DNA of 64,000 bases from Rhododendron vialii (taxonomy: Eukaryota > Streptophyta > Magnoliopsida > Ericales > Ericaceae): positions 43,501,852 to 43,565,851 of the forward strand of contig NC_080562.1 in the NCBI RefSeq assembly GCF_030253575.1. Direction: 5' to 3'. The notes under the pieces were generated by a model. The model saw only the letters and a list, made by a program, of their open reading frames with translations. It did not search any database and had not been told where the DNA came from. Below are positions 53,067 through 62,907 of this stretch, piece by piece. Positions within the stretch are counted from its first letter, which is position 1. Each line of letters begins with the position of its first letter. A program made the translations under genes and the position numbers.

Positions 53067-54495
53067 TGAGGCCATGGATGAGTTTTTCTTGTAACTTCTT
53101 TGGAAAGATGAGGTTTCACTTTGGATCTTATGACTTCCATAAGTTTTTGGTGTACAATAGCTGACTGTAGAATCACAATTGTTGGTTTATTTTTCATTGC
53201 CAAATCAATGCAATGGTAATTAATCACCTCTTTGTAGGGATTTAAGATATTCTTTTTCTTTTCAATTAATTCGAATATTGCTCTTAAAATGCTTTCTGTT
53301 GCTAAGATGTGGATGTTATATATATTTTTTCCTAAAGTTAATGTTTTATGTACTCCTTAATCCATCAAAGATGAGTTTAATTGGAATTTGAAAACCAATG
53401 GCATATTGATTTCTAGTTCAGTTTCTTGGGTAACTACTTGGAACACCATCTCTTCTCAGCACTACGATTTATCATTTTTAGTTTTATAGCTTACTCATCT
53501 GTAAATTTAAATCAGGAATAATATGATTTCGCTGTTCATGTGAATTAGTGCTTTCTGTGTTTTGGTTTGTGATGACTCTGAGGAGGCGTTAGCAGCTGCA
53601 CAGCTTTTCCTTGCCTCTCGCTTGTCATCGAGAAGGAAAGCATCTGTAAATTTAAATCAGGAATAATATGATTTCGCTGTTCATGTGAATTAGTGCTTTC
53701 TGTGTTTTGGGTTGTGATGACTCTGAGGAGCCGTTAGCAGTTGCACAGCTTTTCCTTGCCTCTCGCTTGTCATCAAGAAGGAAGAATCATGTGTAATATG
53801 TACTATGACAAGGAGGCTAAAAAAGATTAAAAAATAATAACAATAAAAAGAGGCCCCAAAGAAACCTGAAATTATATTTTTAAGCATAGAAAGCAGCACA
53901 ACACCAACTGGTCATACATAAAACGTAGGCATGATTCAATTGATACAAGGACAATTAATATCGGAGCACACCGAACAAGGGGCAGAGCTGGACCCCAGAC
54001 AGTTGCTAAGGGAATGTCTACGTAGACAACACTAGGGTGCAAAGAAGCAGCAGAAACACACCAAGACAGACAGCAACAACATAACAACCAGCACAGCAGC
54101 TGAAGGAAACCAACCTTCACAACTCTCAAGGGTTGTCTGGTATGAAAAGCACAAGAGTGTAAATAACTACAAACTGCATACGCGTAAATTTCTGCATCTC
54201 AAGACACACATATATTACATCTCGATAGAAAGATGGAGAAATCAGTAATGCTTTCATTAATGCCATTTAGAAGGGCTAAGCAAGTTTCTGCACATAACAA
54301 CTAAACAACACAGATAATATTCTGTACAACTCTTTCTTCAGACCATCTCTAGAAATCTAGCATTCAGGAGAAAAACTTTGAAATGGTAATAATTGCCCTG
54401 ATATGATTGTTTAGATGGCATAACCAAGTGAGTGCCCCCCAAAAATGTCATCTGTGTGTTTAATCAGATGCAGAAGTTGATAATGTCAGGTTGTA
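53067..54495. other. Convergent spacer between PPR and peroxidase genes
   Basis: It contains both 3' untranslated regions and, at 53496-53790, a duplicated TTI1 exon-7-like segment listed separately. Nothing else is recognised. Confidence 0.6.
53496..53797 (+). pseudogene. Two tandem TTI1 exon-7-like pseudo-exons
   Basis: A 145-bp unit starts CATCTGTAAATTTAAATCAGG at 53496 and repeats at 53641 with very few differences. The second half of each unit matches exon 7 of the TTI1-like gene (42257-42355). Both contain TGTGATGACTCTGA, GCACAG and TTTTCCTT, and both encode a CDDSEE-type segment followed by AQxFL and SSxxK. Each copy has one extra base near the start relative to exon 7. The second ends in a stop, and no flanking TTI1 exons are present. 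They are best read as remnants of a diverged TTI1 copy, later duplicated in tandem. Lack of function is inference. Confidence 0.8.
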
Positions 54496-57400
54496 TTAAT
54501 TGGAACTGACAAGCCTGGAGCAGTTGATTCGGACCTGTCCTTGAGAACCAGTCAGAACACCAAAGTTCGACATCTTCACCATTGCCCTGGCAAAATCCAT
54601 TCGGAAGGTTGCACCATCATCAGATGCATAAGCCCTCACCAGATCAGCTGTTTTATCATTGGCCATCAATTGTTGATCAGCAAAGAGAAGCCCTTTTCCT
54701 CTCAGTACACTATCATAGTAGTTCTTCCCAAAGACTGATCCTGCCGAAACTGAAGACCCTACAGCAGAGTCCATCAAAGACCTTGATCTCATGGGAGAAG
54801 GAGCTCCATTAGGTGAAGTGCTCCCATTAACCGAGCAAATGAGGCTCATTTCATCAAGAAAATCAGAAGGTATGGTGGGGTCCGGCTGTCCTGTCTCGTG
54901 GAAATTGTGAAGTCTCGGCCGAATGAACTCACAACCTATTTTCCCAATGTTATGCCCACCTGAGGAACACAAGGAAATGTCCAGTTTAGGCAAGGGGTGG
55001 CAATTCATTTCAAAAGATATTATAGGATCTGAGTAAGGAAAAGTGAATACCAAGAAGAGCAACAGTCTCCCTTGTACTGAACCCTCTGAGTGAAAATAGC
55101 CGGAGCGTTTCTGAAATATTGGCATCAGGCTTAGGTATCTCAGCCATTGCTGTGGCATAGTAGGATCTGTTGCTGTCCCTCCTGCCCGTAAAGAGTGGAT
55201 AGAATGGGCCACCAGCCTATTTTTCCACAAGAAAAAATAAACAAGGAACATCAGTCAAAAATACAAGAGAGGGACAATACAAAGAAGAACTAACCAACAT
55301 AAAAAGTGAATGGTAAGCAAATGGCCAAGATTCAAAATCAAAATTACCCGAAGACAATTAAAAATTCTACCATTAAGAAGTTGTTTAGAAGTTAAGCTAT
55401 AAACTGTAGCCATCAAAGGGGAAAATAGGAAACACAGGAAACAAAGTACATTGATCTTCAATTTGCTTGAGCAAAAACGTAGAAGTGCTTGTTATCAATC
55501 TAAGCAGGAACTAATGGAGTTAGTTTGAATTTATTGCTGACTGCAACAATAAAAAAGGAGATGATATTATGAAGATCACAGAAAATTTAGTTTCAGATTG
55601 TTGCAATAATCCGATCACACAAAGGAGATTATCTAAGAAGCGGATAAGGAGTAGTGCATCCCAGTAAAAAGGCAATGGAATACCATTACTGCTTTCAGAG
55701 TGATGGTATAAGTTGTTGAGAAGTTTAAGAGATCCTAATCCCATTGATGCTCTTAACCTTTGCTAAAGAACTTTTATTACCTAAAAAATTCAGCACTAAA
55801 CCAATACATAAATATCACAAAATTTCACAATCCTAAGCATAGATGTGCTTATTAGCATTCTTAACAAGAACTAGTTCAGATACTTTGAAGTTTGAACACT
55901 ATGGTTGACTGAAATATACTTATACTAGTGAGGAAGTGGTTACTTACCTACTCATTTAGTTTTCCAGAAACCTAACATAATGCCTGAAGGATATGAAGCA
56001 GACTATTGGAAAAACTAGTTGGTGGCAGTAGGCAAAACATCCTTCACAACAAAGAAAATGATCAGGAAGCAGACAAGGAATGGTGCATACCAGTACAATC
56101 GAATCCCTAGTGGAAACCACAAGAATATCGGAACAAGATACAATTCCTGGACAAGAGTCTTCAAGCTCTTCTTTGATGGCGTCAATAAAATCAAAGCCCT
56201 TCAGTGTACTGTTGGGGATAGCATCTTTCTCAGTAGACTGGTTGTTATTTCCGTTGCTGTCATCTAAAAGAAGTGAAGCATCGCAACCCTTCAAACGAAA
56301 TGAAAACCACCCATGTAAGGAACACTCAACACTATAGTAAATCCGTTGGAAATTTCCAGGTCAAGTATATGTAGTAACCCCACATTACGCACATAATGAA
56401 GAAGAAAAACTCAAAACCGAGATTCAAATCAGAGAATCCAACTGAGATTATGACACTACGACAAGAAGCAGACACTCCACGTGTGTTTAAAGATCACAAA
56501 ACACCATTTCAACGGAACTAGAAACTGTAAAATAACTTGCAAAGGCAACAGAACTCAATCACACCACTAGTCTCATGAAATCAGCTCCAAAGAAAGACAG
56601 TCCTCAAATTTAACTGTCAACACCCAGATCATAGTTTGGTTGTATATATCATACCTATCTTCCATTGGGCATTTGAAGATAAAATGTAAGCTACGAGAAG
56701 CGTAGCATACAACCAGGTAACAATGAAACGTACTCAAACAGTGATAAAAAATGATAAAGCAAACAAAAGAGGAAAGAATGTAATCAAGAAGAGATGTTCT
56801 CGTTGTGACAAATCCCCGCAATATCCACATAATCAAGAAGATGAGGAACACTGTACACAGGTTAAGATCAGCGAAACCCAGAAGGAATTATGATATTAGG
56901 CGACCAAATAAAAATATCTAAACCCCATCTCAACGAAATACACCCTAAAATACAATTACAGAGGTAACAAAACTCATTGACCATAAATCACATGAAATCC
57001 AGGCCAAAAGAATATTATTTTTTAAACCAAGAACAAGAAACTCCCAATACCAGGGCAGAAGCGAATTTATTTATCCAATCAGATAATGTATAAAGAAAGA
57101 AAGAGAGTATCCTGCAACATGCGTCTCAAGATCACAAACCCCATTTAGCAAAGTACAGCGTCAATAACATAAATTCTGTACACGGAATTTAATCAGTACC
57201 CTTCAAAATGCGTATCGAAAGATAATAAAACCCCCGTTTCAACGAAATACAGTCAACAAATTCAAGTACAGATGCAACAGAACTCAATCACCACACAAAA
57301 GCAACACAATCTTCAAAGCTGAGGACAAGAACACGAACTCAATTCCAAGATCATAAATTGGATAGGAAAGGCAGAATATTATCGACGCAAATTTGATACA

Positions 57401-57912
57401 AAAAAAATTGAAAGAAGCAAGAGGAGTAGCATACGACAAGGTCGCAGATTATACTCATAGGGAATAGTATAAGATTTCCGCAACCAAGAACAAACAGAAC
57501 TCAATCACTCTGTTAGTCAAGCGATATAGATAGAAAATCATGAAGCAAAAAAGAAGAAAAGGGGAAGCAATGACATTCAAGAAGAGAAATAAGAAACCTG
57601 AATGAAGCAGTCATGGAAAACAAGACGGAGGAGTTGTGCAGTGACATTCTTGTTCTGATTGAGTATCCGTGCCATTCTCGAGCGGATGATGTGCTCGGCG
57701 CTTGGGCAAGTCTCTCTGTAGAAATCGAACTGGAGGCTGGTCTCTTGTGAATCTTGTCTAAACAAAATCGGAAACCCAGATGGAGAAAAAGACGGTGAAT
57801 CAAGGGGAAGAGGAGAGAGGTTGATAACGTTGACGGGCTTTGCTAGTGCTAGTGCTAGAAAACAGAGCACCATCGCCATCATGTCCCATCTGTGCCCTAG
57901 GGAGCTTGACAT
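54496..57912 (-). CDS. Class III peroxidase, Peroxidase 48-like
   Basis: Four exons, 57912-57598, 56288-56091, 55216-55051 and 54959-54496, give 380 residues. The three-intron layout is the classic one for plant peroxidases. A signal peptide covers about residues 10-24 (MMAMVLCFLALALA), so the protein should be secreted to the wall or vacuole. The distal Arg96 and His100 lie in RLVFHDCF. The proximal haem ligand His229 lies in GGHNIG. Cys residues expected for four disulphides are present (ETCP, HDCF, GCDAS, SCPGIVSC, IGC, LIC, INC). Such enzymes oxidise phenolics with H2O2 in lignification and defence. A 35-residue spacer between the signal peptide and the catalytic domain makes it longer than the usual 320-350 residues. 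The closest type I recall is Arabidopsis putative Peroxidase 48. Introns are GT-AG. The gene converges on the PPR gene. Confidence 0.92.
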
Positions 57913-58050
57913 GATGATGATGATGATGGAGAAATTCTAGAGAGAGTGAAAAGGCGGGAAAACTAACTAGAGAGAGAGAGAGAGAGAGTGGGTTCAGAGG
58001 GTTGGAGCCACGCAACTGTGAAAACTAACTGGATAACCACCTGTATTTTA
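57913..58050 (-). promoter_or_regulatory. 5' leader of the peroxidase gene
   Basis: Between the TATA box and the ATG lies a leader with an AG/CT microsatellite (57969-57988) and a run of ATC units directly before the start codon. The nearest upstream ATG is out of frame with the peroxidase. Confidence 0.45.
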
Positions 58051-58058
58051 TTTTTATA
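58051..58058 (-). promoter_or_regulatory. TATA box of the peroxidase gene
   Basis: On the minus strand TATAAAAA is found 139 bases before the ATG at 57912. This fits a transcription start near 58025 and a leader of about 110 bases. Confidence 0.55.
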
Positions 58059-59709
58059 CTACTACATAAACAACCGCTTGTAACTAACTGGGTAGGTTAT
58101 ACCAAGATTACCCCCTAATTGTGGCTAATTTAGCATCTTGGAATTCATCTCATATGTAAGGGTAATGCTTTACAAGAATTTATGTGCAGAGGAATTTAAA
58201 AAGAGCACCCCACAAGTTGAATTACACATTTATAAACTCAAATATATTCCCAACACTTTCGATATTTTCTCCTCGATGGTAAACTCAAAGTATTTATAAA
58301 GTCTAAAAATAATACTTGAAGTTTCTTTTTATCACTATGTGTCCAGTTTATAGTTGTTAAACAAATCAGGCTACTCGATTTCAAGTTCGTGCTCGTTTGT
58401 TAAAAACTTGTTCAAAATTGGTTTTGTCTTTAAACCACCTAAGCTTGGACAATTTTTTGAAGCTCGTTAAGATTTCAAACCAAATTCAAACAAACTATTA
58501 CTTTACTCGTTTGACTTATTTTATATGAAAATTCAAGTTATTTGACATGGGCTTATGTTTGTTTTAATTAAAGCTCATTTGAGATTGTCTTGTTTCATAA
58601 CAAGCTAAGTTGGAACATATTTTTAAAGCTCAGTTTAAGTTTTCAAACCAGATCAATTATCTGCTCGGCTCGTTTGTTAGTTTGCTCCTAACTCGACTAA
58701 AAGAGGAAAAAAGTTGACAATTAATTGGGTGCTCCTCGAGCACCGTGATGCCCCAACATCTTCTCAATCAATCATGGGTCCTATGTGATGTGAAATTATT
58801 CAATAGTCCAAGAGCACTGACAAATGGTGCTCCGGACCATTCACAAGCACATATTCTCATTGGGTGCACGACCAAGTGTATGAACACTAGATAAATATGT
58901 GATTCTAAAATGATTCGGCGGTGCTCCCGGACTACTGAATAATTACTCCCGCGTGACTCGACAGAAATAGTTAATGCACACCAACATCAAGATGCTTTTT
59001 AGCATGCATGGTGATGGTAGGCCAAATATGAGTGTAATTTCACTATGGTTTTGAATTTTATACATGAGTGGCTGAGGAAGGCCAACGTTGTATCTTTTCT
59101 CTATTCTCTTCAGGGAACGAACACAACCAGTCAACCATGAAGATTATCTGTCAGAAAACGTTAAACCATCTCAGCAAAACACCCCAACTGATAAGCACCC
59201 AATTGTGTAGATATTTAGTGCGACTAGTCCCGTTTTATGTCGTTTATCGTATGCTTATTTGTCATTTATAGTAATTTTGCTCATAAGGTATTTTGTTGAG
59301 TGTTTCAGGCAAAATGCGATAAAAGGACGTGTTTTGATGCCATGGACAACCCTTGAGGGTAACCAAGTGGCAAGGCCATATGGAGCGCAGTTTTGGGCTT
59401 TGAGAAAGTGGAGCTGGAGGGCCGGAGAGTTCCAAGGGCCATCGAGTGTCGAAGCGGGGCATGAAGGACTTGATCTGCCAGGAAGCAGCTCGGTATCGAT
59501 ACAGATTGGTGTGTATCGATACTAGATCAAAACAGAGAGAATCTCAAGCTTCAGCGTATCGATACAAAGTTTTCCCATATCAATACGGTTATTTTTGTAT
59601 CGATACGGGTCCACTACGGGGAATATTTGAAATGCAGAGTAGACTGCTCGGTATCGATACGGTTACTTTTGTATCGATACGAGGTGCTGACCGACATACT
59701 TTTTGGTAG
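58059..59709. other. Gene-free flank, including remnants of an older repeat
   Basis: No coding sequence is supported. From about 59180 to 59709 the sequence looks like part of an older repeat (CACCCAATTGTGTAGATATT onward), with six GTATCGATAC palindromes at 59493-59680. It stops exactly where the Sirevirus-like LTR begins. Confidence 0.5.
59493..59680. repeat. Cluster of GTATCGATAC palindromes
   Basis: Perfect 10-bp palindromes start at 59493, 59513, 59556, 59597, 59651 and 59671, with a one-mismatch copy near 59576. Neighbours are often 20 bp apart, start to start. Spacer sequences differ except for a GGTTA(C/T)TTTT word between some pairs. Confidence 0.85.
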
Positions 59710-60300
59710 TGTTACTCAAATTATGCAACCTAGAGGGGGGGTGAATAGGATTGCTAGTAATAATTACCAATAAAAATTTATCTCTAACAATATATGCAAA
59801 CAATAAGTATGCAATCAAAATAGAGAGATAGAGAGATAGAACCCGTTTATAGTGGTTCGGTCCGGATTTGTCCACGGTCCGGCCCTACTCCACTTCTCCT
59901 CAAGCAATTACTTGAAGGTTAGACTAATCTTTAAAAGATTACAACTTGTAAGTCTTGCGGGTGCTTACAAGAACCGAATGCCTCTAGCTTTCCCGAGGAG
60001 CTAGCACAACCGCAAGAATTTTCTCCGAAAACTTCTCAAAAACAATAACACCCAAATTCCAACCCGAATTTGGTCTTCTAAGCTTTCAAGTGTTTGACTC
60101 AAACACTCACTTAGGAAATACAAGTATGTGAAGAAGGTATGAAAATTATCGCTCACGACTTGTACAAATTTTCTCTCAAGAATAATATGAAAGTGGAAGA
60201 ACAATGAGAATTTTTGGTTTTGATCTTTTGAGAATTTGCTCTTGCAATAATATGGAATGTTGTAGCTTGTGTATGTACTCATTAATGAGTTCTTGATGCC

Positions 60301-60307
60301 TTATATA
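60301..60307 (-). promoter_or_regulatory. LTR TATA box
   Basis: GGCTATATAAGGC on the minus strand. It divides the LTR into an upstream U3 of about 600 bp with the tandem array and a downstream R/U5 of about 590 bp. Confidence 0.75.
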
Positions 60308-60324
60308 GCCATCCATATGCTTCC

Positions 60325-60573
60325 TAGCCGTTGGAAACTAGCCGTTGGAACTAGCCGTTGGAAACTAGCCGTTGGAAACTAGCCGTTTGAAACTAGCCGT
60401 TGGAAACTAGCCGTTTGAAACTAGCCGTTGGAAACTAGCCGTTGGAAACTAGCCGTTTGAAACTAGCCGTTGGAAACTAGCCGTTGGAAACTAGCCGTTT
60501 GAAACTAGCCGTTGGAAACTAGCCGTTTGAAACTAGCCGTTGGAAACTAGCCGTTGGAAACTAGCCGTTTGAT
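60325..60573 (-). repeat. Eighteen tandem 14-bp units in LTR U3 (MSA-like)
   Basis: Read on the plus strand, the unit is TAGCCGTTGGAAAC or TAGCCGTTTGAAAC; one unit is a base short. Twelve units carry G at the variable position and six carry T. On the transcribed (minus) strand the G units contain TCCAACGGCTA, a full match to the MSA consensus YCYAACGGYYA. The array ends 18 bp from the TATA box. Confidence 0.95.
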
Positions 60574-60901
60574 AGAGTGGTCATCCGGGTGGTCGTCTGG
60601 TTGTCACAGCTTTCTGTTCAGACAGCCGGCTTGTCAGCCGGTTCGTCAACCTGTGACTCACAATTTCATCTAAATAAACCGTTAAAGCATGTATTGAGCT
60701 CAATAAAGTCTTTGTAAATATAAATCATGAATCCAAGAGACTTTATGCTATATTTCAAGGTCACGATAATATTTAATTCGGGAATCGACTTTTCGATAAT
60801 TTTGTATTTGCCGAATAAAAATATCATTGAATTAATCATCAAAATAATTAATAGAGATGCATATAAATTTTCACAAATTATAATGCATACATTTTTCAAC
60901 A

Positions 60902-60916
60902 ATCTCCCCCTTTTTG
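60902..60916 (-). promoter_or_regulatory. Polypurine tract (plus-strand primer site)
   Basis: On the minus strand AAAAAGGGGGAGAT directly precedes the LTR start TGTTG. In LTR retrotransposons this tract primes second-strand DNA synthesis. Similar G-rich tracts occur upstream at 60962-60973, 61094-61104 and 61792-61800. Confidence 0.8.
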
Positions 60917-61187
60917 ATGATGACACAAAATGATAGTTTTTATTCAAGTAGGAGTTATGCCAATCTCCCCCTTAATACATGCACCAAAGCAGTTATCTAT
61001 GATCAACGAGTAATAGCAATAATCATCAGATCATAGCAAGCAATTTTTTAAATTTGCCCAAAATGGCAAGATAGATCAATTAAAACTTGGCTTTTTCTCC
61101 CCCTGTGACATCATAAAAAAAAAACTAAAAAGAGAAAAACAATAGGGCCATGGTTCCAGCACCATGCCGCTCTTGCCCTGTAGCACT

Positions 61188-61460
61188 CTATCTTCGTTCA
61201 TTGAGAGCTTGGCGTCCTTGATTTTCGTATTCTCGAATAATGGCTGCTACAACGGCAGCTATAATGCCAATCCAATACCACAGAGTATCCACATTTACAT
61301 TCCATCCGAACCATGGTGGTATTCTCATGGTAAGTAACGCACACAGCAGAATGAAGATAAAGAGTTGCATCCAAATGGTTTGGATAAACAACCTGAACTC
61401 TGCTCGTTCGGCATCTCTTTCGTAAAACTCAAACGGTAACCCTTGCGGTATGTTTGCCAT
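61188..61460 (-). CDS. Small two-helix membrane protein in retroelement spacer
   Basis: A 90-residue ORF on the same strand as pol. Two hydrophobic segments, about residues 24-46 (LFIFILLCALL core) and 57-76 (WYWIGIIAAVVAA core), flank a short Pro/Trp loop. Both ends are polar and charged. A TATA box (TATAAAT, 61554-61559) stands about 95 bases upstream and a pyrimidine-rich leader precedes an ATG in good context (GCAATGG). I do not recognise the protein. Sireviruses may carry an env-like ORF in this position, but that ORF is usually much longer. It could be a captured host fragment, a reduced env-like frame, or chance. Expression is unknown. Confidence 0.5.
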   Translation of the reverse strand: MANIPQGLPFEFYERDAERAEFRLFIQTIWMQLFIFILLCALLTMRIPPWFGWNVNVDTLWYWIGIIAAVVAAIIREYENQGRQALNERR

Positions 61461-61553
61461 TGCTCGATTTGGAAGGATAGAGATTTGGAGAGATTTAGGC
61501 CGAGAGAGAAGGAGAGATAGATAGATGAGGAGATAGAGATTGTGTTGTTGAAT

Positions 61554-61559
61554 TTATAG
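61554..61559 (-). promoter_or_regulatory. TATA box before the spacer ORF
   Basis: CTCTATAAATTC on the minus strand is followed by CAACAACACAATCTC and a CT-rich stretch to the ATG at 61460. The pattern is that of a plant RNA polymerase II promoter and leader, not of a retroelement internal region. Confidence 0.45.
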
Positions 61560-61569
61560 AGTATGAGAT

Positions 61570-61728
61570 TGCCGAATTGTTTGAAATGTTGCGCCGAATT
61601 GTTTGAAATGGTGCGCCGAATTGATTGAATTGCTGCGCCGAAAGAGAGATAATAGGGGATGCGGCACCGAATAGAGATAGGATAGGGGATGCGGCGCCGA
61701 ATAGGACAAGAATAGGGGTGGCGCCGAA
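61570..61728. repeat. GCGCCGAA repeat cluster upstream of the spacer ORF
   Basis: GCGCCGAA is perfect at 61591, 61613, 61635, 61694 and 61721, with variants at 61570 (TTGCCGAA) and 61674 (GCACCGAA). The first three sit in 22-bp tandem units. The others sit beside AATAGGGG words. Confidence 0.85.
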
Positions 61729-62034
61729 AAGAACAAGAATAGGGGAAGAAAATTGTGTTCGGGTGTTTATTGTTGTGTCCCCTTAATACATGCTCCCCCT
61801 AAAAGAGAGCTTTTTAAAGAATGCGAGGGGTATTACCGAGAATGATTATCCCTGCAAGCTTAGAGACAAGAAATTCATATCGGCGAAGTATATAAGAGAC
61901 AATTTAAGCACTAAGCCATGAAGTTCATACAAACTAAGTGTAACAGACTTAATAAATCAGAGTTAGCAACGCAAAAGCTTGAATAAGTCTCAATCCTCAC
62001 GGTTGTCCGGTTGGACATCCGCTTGGACATCCGA

Positions 62035-62681
62035 CTGACTGTCACGACCCTGACCCGCCCCTTGAGGTCTTAATCATGACAAATGCCAGTGATTTCTAGC
62101 AGAGGGCTCCCAAAAGACAGATTTCCAAAACCCACGAAATTATCAGCATATAACAGATTTGTTCAAGACTCAAAATAAATGATCAAACTTGATTCTTGTA
62201 CATCTAACCAACACTTAAACACGTAAAGAAGGTAGGAGATCCCTACCTCGAGGGTTAGAAGCAAGCCCGAACATGGAGGAAACCTCAAAGTGCTCCGATC
62301 ATGATTCTTCTTCGATCAATAGGAAGATCTCGTCGCGTAGAACAACTTTAGTACTTGGGATTTTTCCGAAATCTCATTCTAAGGCGATGAAATCGAAGAG
62401 AGAAGTTTGGACGAGAGGTGAGAAAGAGAGAGAGTCGGTCGAGGGAGTAGAGAGAGAGAAACGTGTGTGTGTCTGCCCGGAAAAGAAAAGAAATATATGT
62501 GGGGGAGAATTATCCCCTACACACACCTTCACTTATACACCCATGCATATTACACTTGCATCCCGAACTTCTAAATTCTAGCACATTCGACATCCGAACT
62601 CATTCTCCATTTTATATCACAACTCATGCCTTAATAAAACATAAAGAATTATGGAAATAAAATACGGGTCTCTACACTGAC
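62035..62681. mobile_element. Nested solo LTR with CTGAC target duplication
   Basis: The segment 62040-62676 (637 bp) starts TGTCACGACCC and ends GGTCTCTACA. It is flanked by identical 5-bp repeats CTGAC at 62035-62039 and 62677-62681. TG..CA ends and a 5-bp duplication define an LTR, and no internal region is left, so it is a solo LTR formed by recombination. Ty3/gypsy-type LTRs with GGGTCGTGACA at one end are common, so the minus orientation is likely. It lies inside the Sirevirus-like spacer and is younger than that element. Confidence 0.88.
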
Positions 62682-62907
62682 AAATGCAGGTTAAGTCCAG
62701 AAAACGTTTAAGAGGAGTAGCATTAAAGACCATAAAACTGTTTTTCTGCATACCAAACACAGGAAAATGAATCATATGATAAAATGTTTGGAGGGTGATT
62801 TCTTTATCAAGATCATTTGTACTCTCCATCAAGTATGATATTTACGAATTCAATCAACTCAACATTGAATCCAAAAAAAAACTTTTGACATCAAGAACAC
62901 AACTTTT

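Larger units (their letters stand above)
59710..60901 (-). repeat. 3' long terminal repeat of the Sirevirus-like element
   Basis: A 1,192-bp LTR that starts TGTTGAAAA directly after the polypurine tract at 60902 and ends GAGTAACA at 59710. The ends form a 4-bp TGTT/AACA inverted repeat. It carries an 18-unit tandem array and a TATA box. A CCCCCCTCTAGGTTGC word near its 3' end is common in plant copia LTRs. The boundary at 59710 is inferred from the TG..CA rule without the partner LTR. Confidence 0.78.

Noticed and set aside
57800-58015. Short minus-strand frame starting upstream of the peroxidase ATG
   Set aside because: It is in another frame over the leader and its composition comes from the CT and CAT repeats.
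60325-60573. CRISPR-like array
   Set aside because: The 14-bp units follow each other without spacers and sit in a plant LTR, so this is a minisatellite.
62273-62660. Plus-strand open frames of 65-102 codons
   Set aside because: They lie inside the nested solo LTR and are purine-repeat driven, without protein resemblance.
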